The notes under the pieces are model-generated. The model was not told the DNA's origin, did not search any database, and worked only from the letters and a program-made list of their open reading frames with translations. A DNA stretch of 34,481 nt from Salimicrobium humidisoli (lineage in GTDB: Bacteria > Bacillota > Bacilli > Bacillales > Halobacillaceae). Of this stretch, positions 1-7,317 are shown one piece after another (the stretch's first letter is position 1; every line of letters begins with the position of its first letter). Location of the stretch: positions 1 through 34,481 of the forward strand of contig NZ_NSGH01000020.1 in NCBI RefSeq assembly GCF_002295105.1, in the 5' to 3' direction. The translations under genes and the position numbers were made by a program.

Positions 1-74
1 AGTCCTCCTTCGGTACTTAATTCGAGGTCATGCATGACACTCTCTATCGTACCAAGGGGGCTTCTTTTATGCAT
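1..74 (-). CDS. Possible truncated ORF start running off the left edge
   Basis: On the minus strand an ATG at 74 opens a frame that stays open to the window edge (24 codons, beginning MHKRSPLGTIESVM). A weak purine-rich stretch (ttggag) lies upstream. I do not recognise the product and too little is visible to assign one; it may be the start of another transposase or chance. The stretch from 75 to 182 shows nothing else I can support. Confidence 0.2.
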   Translation of the reverse strand, partial: MHKRSPLGTIESVMHDLELSTEGG

Positions 75-213
75 CTGGCTTCTACTCCAATTTATCCTCG
101 CATTTTTCCCTTACAGGAATGCTCCTTTTTGTCTTATTTCTATAAATATAAATGCAGAAGGTTGTTGAAGAAAAGACCGGTTTGGTAGCGACCCCTAAAA
201 GTTAGAGTTTTTA

Positions 214-1076
214 TTAGGAAACTGATTGGCTGGTTTGAGTCCGGTATTGAATAGGACTCAAACCAGCTAGTTTTGCTTTTAAGCGTTCATGGTTGTAGTA
301 GTCCATATATCCCTCGAGCTTTCTTTTAAGCTCTTCATAAGAAACCAGTTTTTCTCCGTAATACATTTCCTGTTTGAGAATTCCGAAGAAATTCTCCATC
401 GCTGCATTATCTGCGCAGTTCGCTTTTCTGGACATACTCTGAAAGATACGATGTTTCTTTAACGTTGTTGGTAATGCCAGCCTTGATCGGAGTGGATAGT
501 TGTCCGGTATTCAGCTTCCTTTTGGATGGTTTCCAACGCTTCCTTCAACGGCTTTAACACAAAATCCAGGGTCGGTCGTTTGGATATACCGAAGGAAATA
601 ACCTCTCCATTGAACACATCCATGATCGGACTCAAATAAAGCTTCTCCTCTCCGGCACATTTGAACTCCGTCACGTCTGTGACTAATTTTTGGAGACGGA
701 TAGGCGTGTAGAACCTACGGTTCATTCGATTATGAGCCACTTTCCCGCCCGTACCTTTGTATGATTTATACCGGGATTCACGGGTGAACTTTTCGCTTCT
801 CAAGCCTAATTCACTCATGATCCGTTGCACTTTTTTATGGTTGATGATATATCCCTGGTTTCTAAGCTCGAAGGTGATGCGGCGATAGCCATAGGTGCCG
901 TTGTTCTTATGAAAAAGTTCCGTAATCATTTCTTTCCAGACTTTATTTGGATCTTCCTCCTCGAAACGCTTTTTCTGGTAATGATACGTGGCTTCAGGGA
1001 CGCCTACCCTTCGTAATGAATCTTTTACTTTGAATCCTTCTTGTTTAAGTTCGCATACCAGCGCTGCTTGTGCTTT
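214..1076 (-). pseudogene. IS3-family transposase OrfB (DDE integrase), frameshifted
   Basis: The frame is open from about 1076, just after a TGA, through LKQEGFKVKDSLRRVGVPEA and TYHYQKK to HSDQGWHYQ, then breaks near 459-465. The remaining C-terminal part (SRKANCADNAAMENFFGILK, ending at 214) is in another frame. Reading CAACAACG as CAACAAACG, one extra A, restores a continuous protein, so a 1-base deletion is the likely cause. The DVTEF, HSDQG and NAAMENFFG segments carry the DDE catalytic residues of an rve-type integrase core. OrfB is normally made by -1 programmed frameshifting from OrfA; the A-rich TTGAAAAGC at 1072-1080 is a plausible slip site. With the break the transposase is not functional. 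Confidence 0.87.
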
Positions 1077-1324
1077 TCAAGATAAGCATTCGGATTCTCC
1101 TGAAAAGCTTTCACCTTTTTTAGATACGAATTCTCCAAGCGTAGAAGTTCATTTTCACGTTCTAACTTTTCTTCACGAGTTAAAGATTTTTCGGTTTTGT
1201 GTAATGATGTTTTCTTAGATTTTTTTGACATAGAAGGCCGTCCTTTCGCTTTTTCCTGGAGGCCTTCTATGTCTTCCTTCTGAAATATGCGGGTCCAGTT
1301 CGCAATTAAAGCAGGGTTGTTCAG
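1025..1324 (-). pseudogene. IS3-family OrfA, C-terminal part cut off by the IS21 insertion
   Basis: Reading leftwards from the IS21 junction, codons LN (inside the target duplication at 1319-1324) continue as NPALIANWTRIFQKEDIEGL, then GRPSMSKKSKK and a leucine-zipper segment (LERENELLRLENSYLKK), ending at 1025 in NKKDSK. This is the second HTH end and the zipper of an IS150-type OrfA. It has no start of its own; an ATG at 1231 lies inside the frame but is not a native start. The N-terminal part is at 3779-4051. OrfA's 3' end overlaps orfB in the -1 frame, as is usual for IS3 elements. Confidence 0.86.
1319..1324 (+). repeat. Left target-site duplication (GTTCAG) of the IS21 element
   Basis: GTTCAG directly precedes the TGTTTATGGCAA end and is repeated at 3779-3784 after the other end. 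IS21-family elements make duplications of 4-8 bp, so 6 bp fits. Confidence 0.9.
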
Positions 1325-1479
1325 TGTTTATGGCAATATGAAAATGTAAGGTTCGGCAGTCCTTCTATGTAGGTTGCCAAAGAAGGCAAAAAGCGTAAAA
1401 AAAGCCACTTGCTAACGATCCCTTAAATCAATAGACTTCCTGTTGTGCAACCAATGAAGGACAGGAGGTCATTAAGGAG

Positions 1480-2988
1480 ATGTTAGAAGTGACTGACATT
1501 AAGTATATCAGGAAAGAAGTGAACGAAAAAGGGTGCAGCTACTCGGATGTGGCAAGAAGGACGAATACGGACGTCCGCACGGTAAAGAAACACGCAGACC
1601 AGGAAACATTTCGTCCTTCGGACAGAACTAAAAAGAATCAACCAGCCCCTGTCATGGATCCCGTAAAACCGACGATTGATGAATGGCTGAAGGATGACTT
1701 GAAGAAAAAGAAAAAATACAGAAGGACTGCCAAACGTATATGGCAGTTGTTGAAGGATGATGGTTTCAAAGGTTCTGAAAGAAGCGTGCGTAACTACGTG
1801 TCGAGGAAGAAGAAGGAGTTAATCGAGGAAGGAGAAGATGCTTCATTGCCACTGGAAAGCAAACCTGGAATGGCACAAGTCGATTTCGGAGAAGCGCCCT
1901 TTGTCAGAGAAGGAAAGGTCGTCGACCTTCCGTATCTCGTCCTCTCGTTCCCTTACGGTAACGGTTTCTATTTTCAAGTCTTCGAATCACAAAATCAGGA
2001 ATGTTTTTTAGAGGGGTTAAAACGATTCTTCGATAAGATGAATGGTGTCCCCCGGGCTATCCGATTTGATAATCTTTCTCCTGCCGTTAAGAAAGTACTG
2101 GCGAATGGAGAAAGGGAATTGACGGAAGGATTTCAAGCGTTTGTCCTGCATTATGGATTCGATTATGAGTTCTGTAACCCAGGAGCCGGTAATGAAAAAG
2201 GGCATGTGGAAGCGATGGTGAAGTACGTGAGGAACAATTTTCTTCTTCCGGAACGGACGGTTTATGATTTGGAAGCCCTTAACGAATCGTTGTGGAAAGA
2301 AGCTGAGAAGGACCGTCATCGTCCTCACTATGAAAAAGAAGCAAGCATTGCCGAACTGCATAAGGAAGACCTTCATGCGTTATATTACTTGCCTGAAACG
2401 TCTTATGAAACGATTCGATACGAGTCATTGAAAGCTGATAAGTACGGTTTCGTTACCGTAGATCAAAAGAAGTATTCGACCTCGCCGCGGTTCGCCAAAC
2501 AACGGGTGACTGTCGGTGTCAGGTATGACTGCATTTTCATTTTCCAGGGTGATGACGTTATCGTCTCGCACCGACGAATGTATGGCCAGGAGAAGAAATC
2601 GATGGACTGGGTCCCTTATGTATCTCTGATGGCTAAACGGCCTACCGCACTGAAATACACAACATTCTTTGATCAGCTGCCTCATCCATGGCAAGCGTAT
2701 CTCGACCAATGTACGCTTTCAGAGAAGAAAGAAGCATTGAAACTTTTAGCGAAGATCCTGAAGGATCAACAAATGGATAAAGCGGTAGAAGCACTGAAGA
2801 CAGCATCCTACTATGGTCATCCCTCGGCTGATGCGATTCAGCAAGTGTACCATCAGCAAATGCATGGCCGGGGCTACAGAGAGACGGTGTCTGTTCCTCA
2901 GCCTCTCCCATCGATGCCGAAGGCCCATCGGGGCATGAAGCAGTACAATGCCTTCTTCGCAACGGAAGGGGTGAGCGACCATGCATGA
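1480..2988 (+). CDS. istA: IS21-family transposase IstA
   Basis: This 502-residue protein carries out DDE strand transfer for the IS21 element. The first 45 residues form a resolvase-like HTH (SYSDVARRTNTDVRTVKKHA). An rve-type integrase core follows, with the acidic residues in AQVDFGEA (D135), IRFDNLSPAV (D197) and NEKGHVEA (E244), at the spacing expected for a DDE triad. The C-terminal half is the IstA-specific region. GGAGGT lies about 10 bases upstream of the ATG. The stop overlaps the istB start by 8 bases, so the two are translationally coupled. Full length and apparently intact. Confidence 0.96.
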   Translation: MLEVTDIKYIRKEVNEKGCSYSDVARRTNTDVRTVKKHADQETFRPSDRTKKNQPAPVMDPVKPTIDEWLKDDLKKKKKYRRTAKRIWQLLKDDGFKGSERSVRNYVSRKKKELIEEGEDASLPLESKPGMAQVDFGEAPFVREGKVVDLPYLVLSFPYGNGFYFQVFESQNQECFLEGLKRFFDKMNGVPRAIRFDNLSPAVKKVLANGERELTEGFQAFVLHYGFDYEFCNPGAGNEKGHVEAMVKYVRNNFLLPERTVYDLEALNESLWKEAEKDRHRPHYEKEASIAELHKEDLHALYYLPETSYETIRYESLKADKYGFVTVDQKKYSTSPRFAKQRVTVGVRYDCIFIFQGDDVIVSHRRMYGQEKKSMDWVPYVSLMAKRPTALKYTTFFDQLPHPWQAYLDQCTLSEKKEALKLLAKILKDQQMDKAVEALKTASYYGHPSADAIQQVYHQQMHGRGYRETVSVPQPLPSMPKAHRGMKQYNAFFATEGVSDHA

Positions 2989-3706
2989 ACAGATTCAGGC
3001 GTATGCCAAACGTCTAAAACTGAGTTGGGTGCGTGAACATTATCAGGAGATTCAAGCAGAATCCCAGGAGGAGTTCCTCCTCCGGCTGTTCGAGAAAGAG
3101 ATTGAACAACGCGAAGAGCGTAAAATCAATTTATTATTAAAATCGGCAACCCTGCCGAAGGCGTCCGGCAAACCTTTCGATTGGAAGGAAGTTCGTATGG
3201 GGGCAGACCTTGACCAGGAAACGCTGTACAACGGTAGATTTATCGAAAACCAGGAGAACGCGATCTTTTACGGTGGCGTAGGTGCCGGCAAGACATACCT
3301 CTCAACCCTGATAGGGTTGAACGTCATTCAGCACCAAGGGAAACGCGTGAAATTCTATACTGTCGCTTCGTTGGTCAATGAGCTATTAGATGCCAATGAG
3401 AAAGGGACGTTAAGCAAAGTGTTCAAGAAGATTGAGAAGCTTGATTTATTGATTCTGGATGAACTTGGGTACATCCCGCTGCATAAACAGGGAGCTGAAC
3501 TATTATTCCAAGTCATCAGTCTGTGTTACGAAAAGAGGAGTATTATCATTACGACAAACCTTCAGTTTGGGGAATGGAACCATGTATTTGGTGACCCGAT
3601 TTTAACGGAGGCGGTCGTGGATCGCTTGATCCATCACTCCCACCTCGTCCTATTCAATGACGACAGTCATCGATTAAAAGAATCCATGGCTTTTCAGCCA
3701 ATGTAG
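2981..3706 (+). CDS. istB: IS21-family helper ATPase IstB
   Basis: A 241-residue AAA+ ATPase of the IstB/DnaC-like family that assembles on target DNA and activates IstA. Walker A is GGVGAGKTYLS (about residues 97-107) and Walker B is LLILDELGY. A sensor-like TTN (IIITTNLQF) and the arginine of VVDRLIHHS follow. The start codon lies inside the end of istA. Length and motif order are normal for the family, with no sign of damage. It ends 72 bases before the right terminal repeat of the element. Confidence 0.96.
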   Translation: MHEQIQAYAKRLKLSWVREHYQEIQAESQEEFLLRLFEKEIEQREERKINLLLKSATLPKASGKPFDWKEVRMGADLDQETLYNGRFIENQENAIFYGGVGAGKTYLSTLIGLNVIQHQGKRVKFYTVASLVNELLDANEKGTLSKVFKKIEKLDLLILDELGYIPLHKQGAELLFQVISLCYEKRSIIITTNLQFGEWNHVFGDPILTEAVVDRLIHHSHLVLFNDDSHRLKESMAFQPM

Positions 3707-3778
3707 GAAAAGAATGCAGGGATGCGAGTGGCTACATAAACGTTTTCCGTTTTATGCATTTTTCTCTTGCCAAATACA

Positions 3779-3784
3779 GTTCAG
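3779..3784 (+). repeat. Right target-site duplication (GTTCAG) of the IS21 element
   Basis: Second copy of GTTCAG, directly after the CA end of the IS21 element. On the minus strand it reads CTGAAC (Leu-Asn) and joins the two orfA parts in frame. Confidence 0.9.
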
Positions 3785-4051
3785 TTGGAAGGCGATCGCC
3801 GTCTCCTGATGAGAAGCGCCTGTCTGTTTCTTAAAGTTTAATACATCCAGCTTGAATTAGACAGCGTATACTTGTCTGGAAGGTCTCTTTTTTAACCCTT
3901 CTTCTCCAAATGCTTGATACGCCCGGACCCAATGTTTTATTGGAGTTTCATCAGGAAGAGCGTATCTTTTGGCCAACAAAGTGTATCCTAGAGAACCTTC
4001 AAGATATCCCCTTACCACCTTTAACTTAAATCCTTCCCTATACTTTGGCAT
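3779..4051 (-). pseudogene. IS3-family OrfA, N-terminal part with an in-frame stop
   Basis: From the ATG at 4051 the frame gives MPKYREGFKLKVVRGYLEGS..., a typical IS150-type OrfA HTH (LLAKRYALPDETPIKHWVRAY), to a TAA at 3857-3859. The same frame then continues as FKLDVLNFKKQTGASHQETA and IAFQLN up to the IS21 junction, matching the start of the second HTH of the family. The stop probably arose from CAA (Gln) to TAA. The rest of orfA is at 1025-1324. So orfA carries a nonsense mutation as well as the insertion. Confidence 0.86.
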
Positions 4052-4288
4052 AAAAACACCCCGGAAGTCAGATTTTTTACTCTAACTTCCGGGGTGCACT
4101 ACCGGTTATCTTATAGCAACCTAGCACTTTTTATTAAACTGTCCATTTTCAGGGTTACAGTGCATAGCCGGCCGAGAAAGTTCTATTTCAGAATGAAAAA
4201 CTAGAAATGACTAATTGGATCATTTTGAGTCTAACATCAATCAATTATTACTAGTTTCGTTAGTAAAATTACGGATTTTTATTGGGAA

Positions 4289-4549
4289 CTAAAACTCGAA
4301 ATACAGTGTGTTGCCTTCCTGTTTAAAAGAATCACTAAATCTAAACATTCGACAGTCGGACCATACTTCTTCCGTAAAAACGAAACCGTTCGAATATACT
4401 TTTATTCGTTGGAAAAACCTTTTGTCATCTGGATTTACTACAATATTCTGAACTAACTCTATTTCTTTATTAAATTTCAGGGTAACACCTCTATCGTCAG
4501 TTCCGTCTGTAGGTTTTCGGATACTATACTTTAGTTCTGTTTCATTCAT
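4289..4549 (-). CDS. Small hypothetical protein (86 aa)
   Basis: I do not recognise this family. The protein is acidic to neutral, with no membrane segment and no cysteine pair, and it ends in an aromatic tail (LYFEF). Alternating hydrophobic and polar stretches (GVTLKFNKEIELVQNIVV, FQRIKVYSNGFVFTEEVW) suggest mostly beta structure. A strong Shine-Dalgarno (GAGGAGGG, 4553-4560) sits about 6 bases before the ATG, which is the main support for it being real. It follows directly on a decayed istA remnant whose frame ends at 4562, so it may be read by run-on. Low GC marks it as part of the island. Confidence 0.55.
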   Translation of the reverse strand: MNETELKYSIRKPTDGTDDRGVTLKFNKEIELVQNIVVNPDDKRFFQRIKVYSNGFVFTEEVWSDCRMFRFSDSFKQEGNTLYFEF

Positions 4550-4561
4550 TTGTAACCCTCC

Positions 4562-4916
4562 TCAATCAATAGTTAGGATAATTATACCAAAGTGAGAATT
4601 ACATGAGAAGTTAACATAATATGAATTTCCATTGAGTAGAACTGATATATTATTGAATTTTAATTTATGAAATATATTGTTTATAAATAATCTTATTGTT
4701 TCTACGAAGCTTTTTTTCAAAGTATATTCGCCCACAATATTTCCGTATCCTTCGTCATAAATCATTTTTGTTTAGGAGGGATTTCTTCCGAAGGAAGACA
4801 ATCACTATCCGCATACTTTTTAGCTGTTACCCAACTGATTCCGTTTCGCTTTGTAATAGCGTTGATAGAAAAAGATTTTTCATCTCGTAGTTTTTGATAT
4901 GCTTAATACCAGCCAT
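4562..4916 (-). pseudogene. Decayed IS21-type istA 5' remnant
   Basis: From the ATG at 4916, which has AGAAGGA upstream, the frame begins MAGIKHIK. After one lost base it continues in another frame as LRDEKSFSINAITKRNGISW and VTAKKYADSDCLPSEEIPPKQK. After a second shift it runs on as MIYDEGYGNIVGEY. Joined, this resembles the N-terminal HTH of IstA transposases (IKHL..EG.S..AIA...G.S..TVKKYA, then a short linker to a W/Y.EIV.EW motif). Beyond about 4720 I see no further IstA match although the last frame stays open to 4562. The sequence differs from the intact istA at 1480, so it is an older, separate insertion. The assignment rests on remembered family patterns. Confidence 0.6.
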
Positions 4917-4980
4917 TGCTAACATTCCTTCTCACCCTTATTCGCTTTGGTTAGAAACCAATAATAGTAGAGAAATTTAT

Positions 4981-5000
4981 AAGGGCTGGCAAGCCTTTTT
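4981..5000 (+). terminator. Possible plus-strand terminator
   Basis: AAGGGCTGGCAAGCC is followed by a run of seven Ts. The stem is short (AAGG-CT/AGCCTT with a bulged G). No plus-strand gene ends nearby, so it may be a relic or chance. Confidence 0.25.
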
Positions 5001-5076
5001 TTGTTTTCAAGCTTCTAAACTTTTCATTGCAACCTTCTTACCTTCTATTCTGCATTACACAAGTGCCCTTAATTAA

Positions 5077-6537
5077 TTATTTATCTATGCCTAATCTTTC
5101 CTTTCCACGTGTTACATTTTGTGAAATTCTAAAAGTATTTTGTAATCTATCTAATACTTTTCCTTCTTTTATTCCGCATTCTTTCAACAATGCTATTAAT
5201 GCGATTACTTTCAGGAGTTCTTTAGCGAAATGCAGTTCAACCCCCTTAAACCTATTTTCATTCCGTTGTTCATCATAATGTGTAAGGTGATTCCTTGTTT
5301 CCACCACCCTATTAATAAAACTATCAGTCTTTTTACTATTTTTAAAAAGGTATTGTTTTGTTTCCTGATTAAACTGTTTTTTGATTATATCTTTCAATCT
5401 ACTGTTCAACGAGTATTCATTTATATGTTTTAGTCCATTTAAAACTAGTTCCAGATCGCTTACTTCTAGTACTCCATTTAGTTGTTCATTAACATTTTTA
5501 AGAATTTCATCTTTCTTTTGTTCATCAAATAATTTTCCATAGTCTAATGCCCGATGGTAAACTTCAAGACTTTTCACGGCATTAGTGAACTTATCTTCAA
5601 GATCTAAATTGGGATTGAAAACATCACTGAAATGTAGACTATACACGTTCTTTAGATACTCTTCTTTACCAAACCAGTTATTACAGATTTCTTCAAACTG
5701 ATCTTCAATATTTGGAAAGGTAAATAACATTTTATGAGAGTGAAGCTTTTCGTTTATTTCATTCTCTCTCAAGGATACAAACAAATGGTATCTCTTAGGT
5801 TTGGTTAATGGTTCTTCTTCAGTTCCCCAATTTTCATCTTCACCTCTAAAAACAATTCTTTCATAATTCAAACGTTCTCCCATCATCAGGGATATTAGTT
5901 TTTGGAAACTAAACAACTTCTCTTGAAACCATTCAAAACCCCCATGATTATCAGGAGTTAATTTAATAAATTCACTGTATTTAAATATACTTGCTTTAGG
6001 TGAGAACTTCTGATTGAGATTGTAGCTATTCTGTATTTCAGCTTTAATACTCTCAATATAGTAAGGAGTCACATCAGGCGGGGTGTAGGTTGTAGTGATT
6101 TCGGAACTTTCTTTATTTTTCTCCAAACGGAATGGATTCTTATTAAACCAATTCGTTAGATCCTCACTGTATAATTCTACTGACTTAAATTGCGCATCAT
6201 TTTGATTAGAAAAATGACCTCCAGTAATAAAATAACTACATATGATTTTTTCTTTTTCTATACCAGGCATGTTGGTATTAATATTAGTTTGAACGCTATC
6301 AAATAAAGTTACTTCATCACCTTTTACGGTGAAACCATGAATGAGTCCATAATTTGATGTACTATCAGCTGATTCAAAACCTTTAAATGATTCTAATACA
6401 TCCAAATAGATTGCATCTTCACCTGAATATAATATACCTGACAACCTTTTATCCGGTTCTTCCGGTAACCACCAATACCCTTGGATTTCAAATTCATCCT
6501 GCAACGTCAGCTTTTCCAAACTTACATTTCTATTCAA
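5077..6537 (-). CDS. apeA: ApeA-like HEPN domain protein (anti-phage defence candidate)
   Basis: A 486-residue protein. The N-terminal part (FEIQGYWWLPEEPDKRLSGI...) fits the ApeA N-terminal domain, in which a WWLPE-type motif precedes 'GIL'. The C-terminal third is helical and carries an RNxxxH HEPN motif (R415-NHLT-H420, in VETRNHLTHYDE), the RNase active-site signature of HEPN toxins. ApeA proteins act as single-gene abortive-type phage defences. The start is TTG at 6537 with GGGGG about 12 bases upstream; no better in-frame ATG exists near the N-terminus. The gene is AT-rich and stands alone between the repeat region at 6538-7317 and the IS remnants. Domain assignment is from pattern recognition; the exact cleavage target is unknown. 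Confidence 0.78.
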   Translation of the reverse strand: MNRNVSLEKLTLQDEFEIQGYWWLPEEPDKRLSGILYSGEDAIYLDVLESFKGFESADSTSNYGLIHGFTVKGDEVTLFDSVQTNINTNMPGIEKEKIICSYFITGGHFSNQNDAQFKSVELYSEDLTNWFNKNPFRLEKNKESSEITTTYTPPDVTPYYIESIKAEIQNSYNLNQKFSPKASIFKYSEFIKLTPDNHGGFEWFQEKLFSFQKLISLMMGERLNYERIVFRGEDENWGTEEEPLTKPKRYHLFVSLRENEINEKLHSHKMLFTFPNIEDQFEEICNNWFGKEEYLKNVYSLHFSDVFNPNLDLEDKFTNAVKSLEVYHRALDYGKLFDEQKKDEILKNVNEQLNGVLEVSDLELVLNGLKHINEYSLNSRLKDIIKKQFNQETKQYLFKNSKKTDSFINRVVETRNHLTHYDEQRNENRFKGVELHFAKELLKVIALIALLKECGIKEGKVLDRLQNTFRISQNVTRGKERLGIDK

Positions 6538-6824
6538 TTCTTTTAACCCCCTATAAAACTCTAATATTACATATTTCTACAATTCCCCTGATATCACCTT
6601 TTCATGCTTAACTAAAATGTAGTTTATTGCCACTGCTAATTCCGGTTCAAATTCTAGTTCAAACCCATAACTCAAGGCTTTCGCCTTTCGTATTGTCGAA
6701 CCTTTCAGGTTCTCCAATTTTGATTATTAATAAACAATAAATATTTTAAGATCAGGCTGAACACTTATCATTTTGGTATTTGTCAGGTGGTCTTTTCAGT
6801 ATTTATGGTTTATCAGTTATAAAA

Positions 6825-6843
6825 GGCATAGCTTGCCTATGCC
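6825..6843 (+). repeat. Strong short hairpin
   Basis: GGCATAG and CTATGCC form a perfect 7-bp stem around a 5-base loop (CTTGC). There is no T tract after it, so a terminator role is unlikely; a structural or nicking site is possible. Confidence 0.5.
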
Positions 6844-7022
6844 ATGCGAACGTAGTGAAGCATTATGATTTAGGTATTGAACTTAATCACCCATATAGAC
6901 TAGAGGTGCGGGATTACCTGAATATCAACAAACAACCTCTACCCACATCCACATATCGTGCATATACTTCGTAAATCTCCGGTTTAACACTACATATAGT
7001 CATGAAAAGCGGTTAATTTCGA

Positions 7023-7041
7023 GTATCATTTTTTACCCCTT
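7023..7041 (+). repeat. Iteron-like repeat, copy 1
   Basis: GTATCATTTTTTACCCCTT. The same sequence less one A recurs 32 bp downstream at 7055, and its core recurs inverted at 7263. It may be a binding site for the protein encoded at 7318. Confidence 0.6.
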
Positions 7042-7054
7042 ACTTTCTCCTGAA

Positions 7055-7072
7055 GTATCATTTTTTCCCCTT
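7055..7072 (+). repeat. Iteron-like repeat, copy 2
   Basis: GTATCATTTTTTCCCCTT, direct repeat of the copy at 7023, offset 32 bp or about three helical turns, so both copies would face the same side of the DNA. Confidence 0.6.
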
Positions 7073-7262
7073 GATGCTTACGATCCCTTCCGAAACTACT
7101 TACAAACTGGTGTAAATACACACTTGATAAGTCTGAAAACAGGTTTCTTTGATGTGGCTTTAGATAGCAAGAAGTCCACTAGTTCAGAAAAATTTCTGTT
7201 CTATGTCGTACAGAACCCTTATTTCAATAACTAGATATATGTACGCAGCTATTCAATTTTAT

Positions 7263-7274
7263 AAAAAATGATAC
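7263..7274 (-). repeat. Iteron-like repeat, inverted core copy 3
   Basis: AAAAAATGATAC is the exact complement of the 12-base core at 7023 and 7055. It lies 43 bases before the start codon at 7318, where a bound protein could autoregulate that gene. Confidence 0.55.
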
Positions 7275-7317
7275 TTATGAATAGTTGCCAATTAACTAGA
7301 TAAAAAGGGGGTTAGTC

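Larger units (their letters stand above)
1325..3778 (+). mobile_element. Complete IS21-family insertion sequence nested in the IS3 element
   Basis: The element is 2454 bp. It starts TGTTTATGGCAA and ends TTGCCAAATACA, which reads TGTATTTGGCAA inwards: a TG...CA terminal inverted repeat with two mismatches in 12. It is flanked by GTTCAG on both sides. Inside are istA and istB in the same orientation with overlapping ends, the signature of IS21. The left end (1325-1479) also contains subterminal repeats such as TTGCC and a TATGTAG motif that recurs near the right end, in keeping with the multiple subterminal repeats known for the family. Both genes are intact, so it may still be active. Confidence 0.94.
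183..4103 (-). mobile_element. IS3-family (IS150-like) insertion sequence, split by an IS21 element
   Basis: The ends form imperfect inverted repeats. The left end reads TAGCGACCCCTAAAAGTTAG from 186; the right end read inwards gives TAGTGCACCCCGGAAGTTAG from 4101; both continue with AGT. Between them, on the minus strand, lie orfA (HTH and leucine-zipper part) and orfB (DDE integrase), the standard IS3 layout. Removing the nested IS21 element and one copy of its target duplication leaves about 1.46 kb, a normal size for the IS150 group. GGTT at 179-182 and 4104-4107 may be the target duplication, but the exact outer base is uncertain. Both orfs carry inactivating changes, so this copy is defective apart from the nested insertion. 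Confidence 0.88.
6538..7317. other. 780-bp non-coding region with hairpins and repeated 12-mers
   Basis: No convincing gene. A 64-codon plus-strand frame at 6780-6974 lacks a Shine-Dalgarno and looks random. The stretch holds small inverted repeats: AAGGCTTTCGCCTT and GAACC-TTTCA-GGTTC near 6680-6710, and GGCATAG/CTATGCC at 6825-6843. It also holds three copies of GTATCATTTTTT or its complement before the gene at 7318. This resembles the control or origin region of a small replicon or integrative element, but no function is shown. Confidence 0.5.

Noticed and set aside
988-1218. Plus-strand frame in the IS3 region
   Set aside because: Lies opposite the well-supported orfA/orfB parts and has no coding signal of its own.
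6780-6974. 64-codon plus-strand frame in the gap before the gene at 7318
   Set aside because: No Shine-Dalgarno and no family resemblance; it overlaps the hairpin at 6825-6843.
7023-7072. Two direct repeats considered as a minimal CRISPR array
   Set aside because: Only two copies of a short T-rich unit with a 13-14 base spacer, no cas genes, and an inverted third copy; iteron-like sites fit better.
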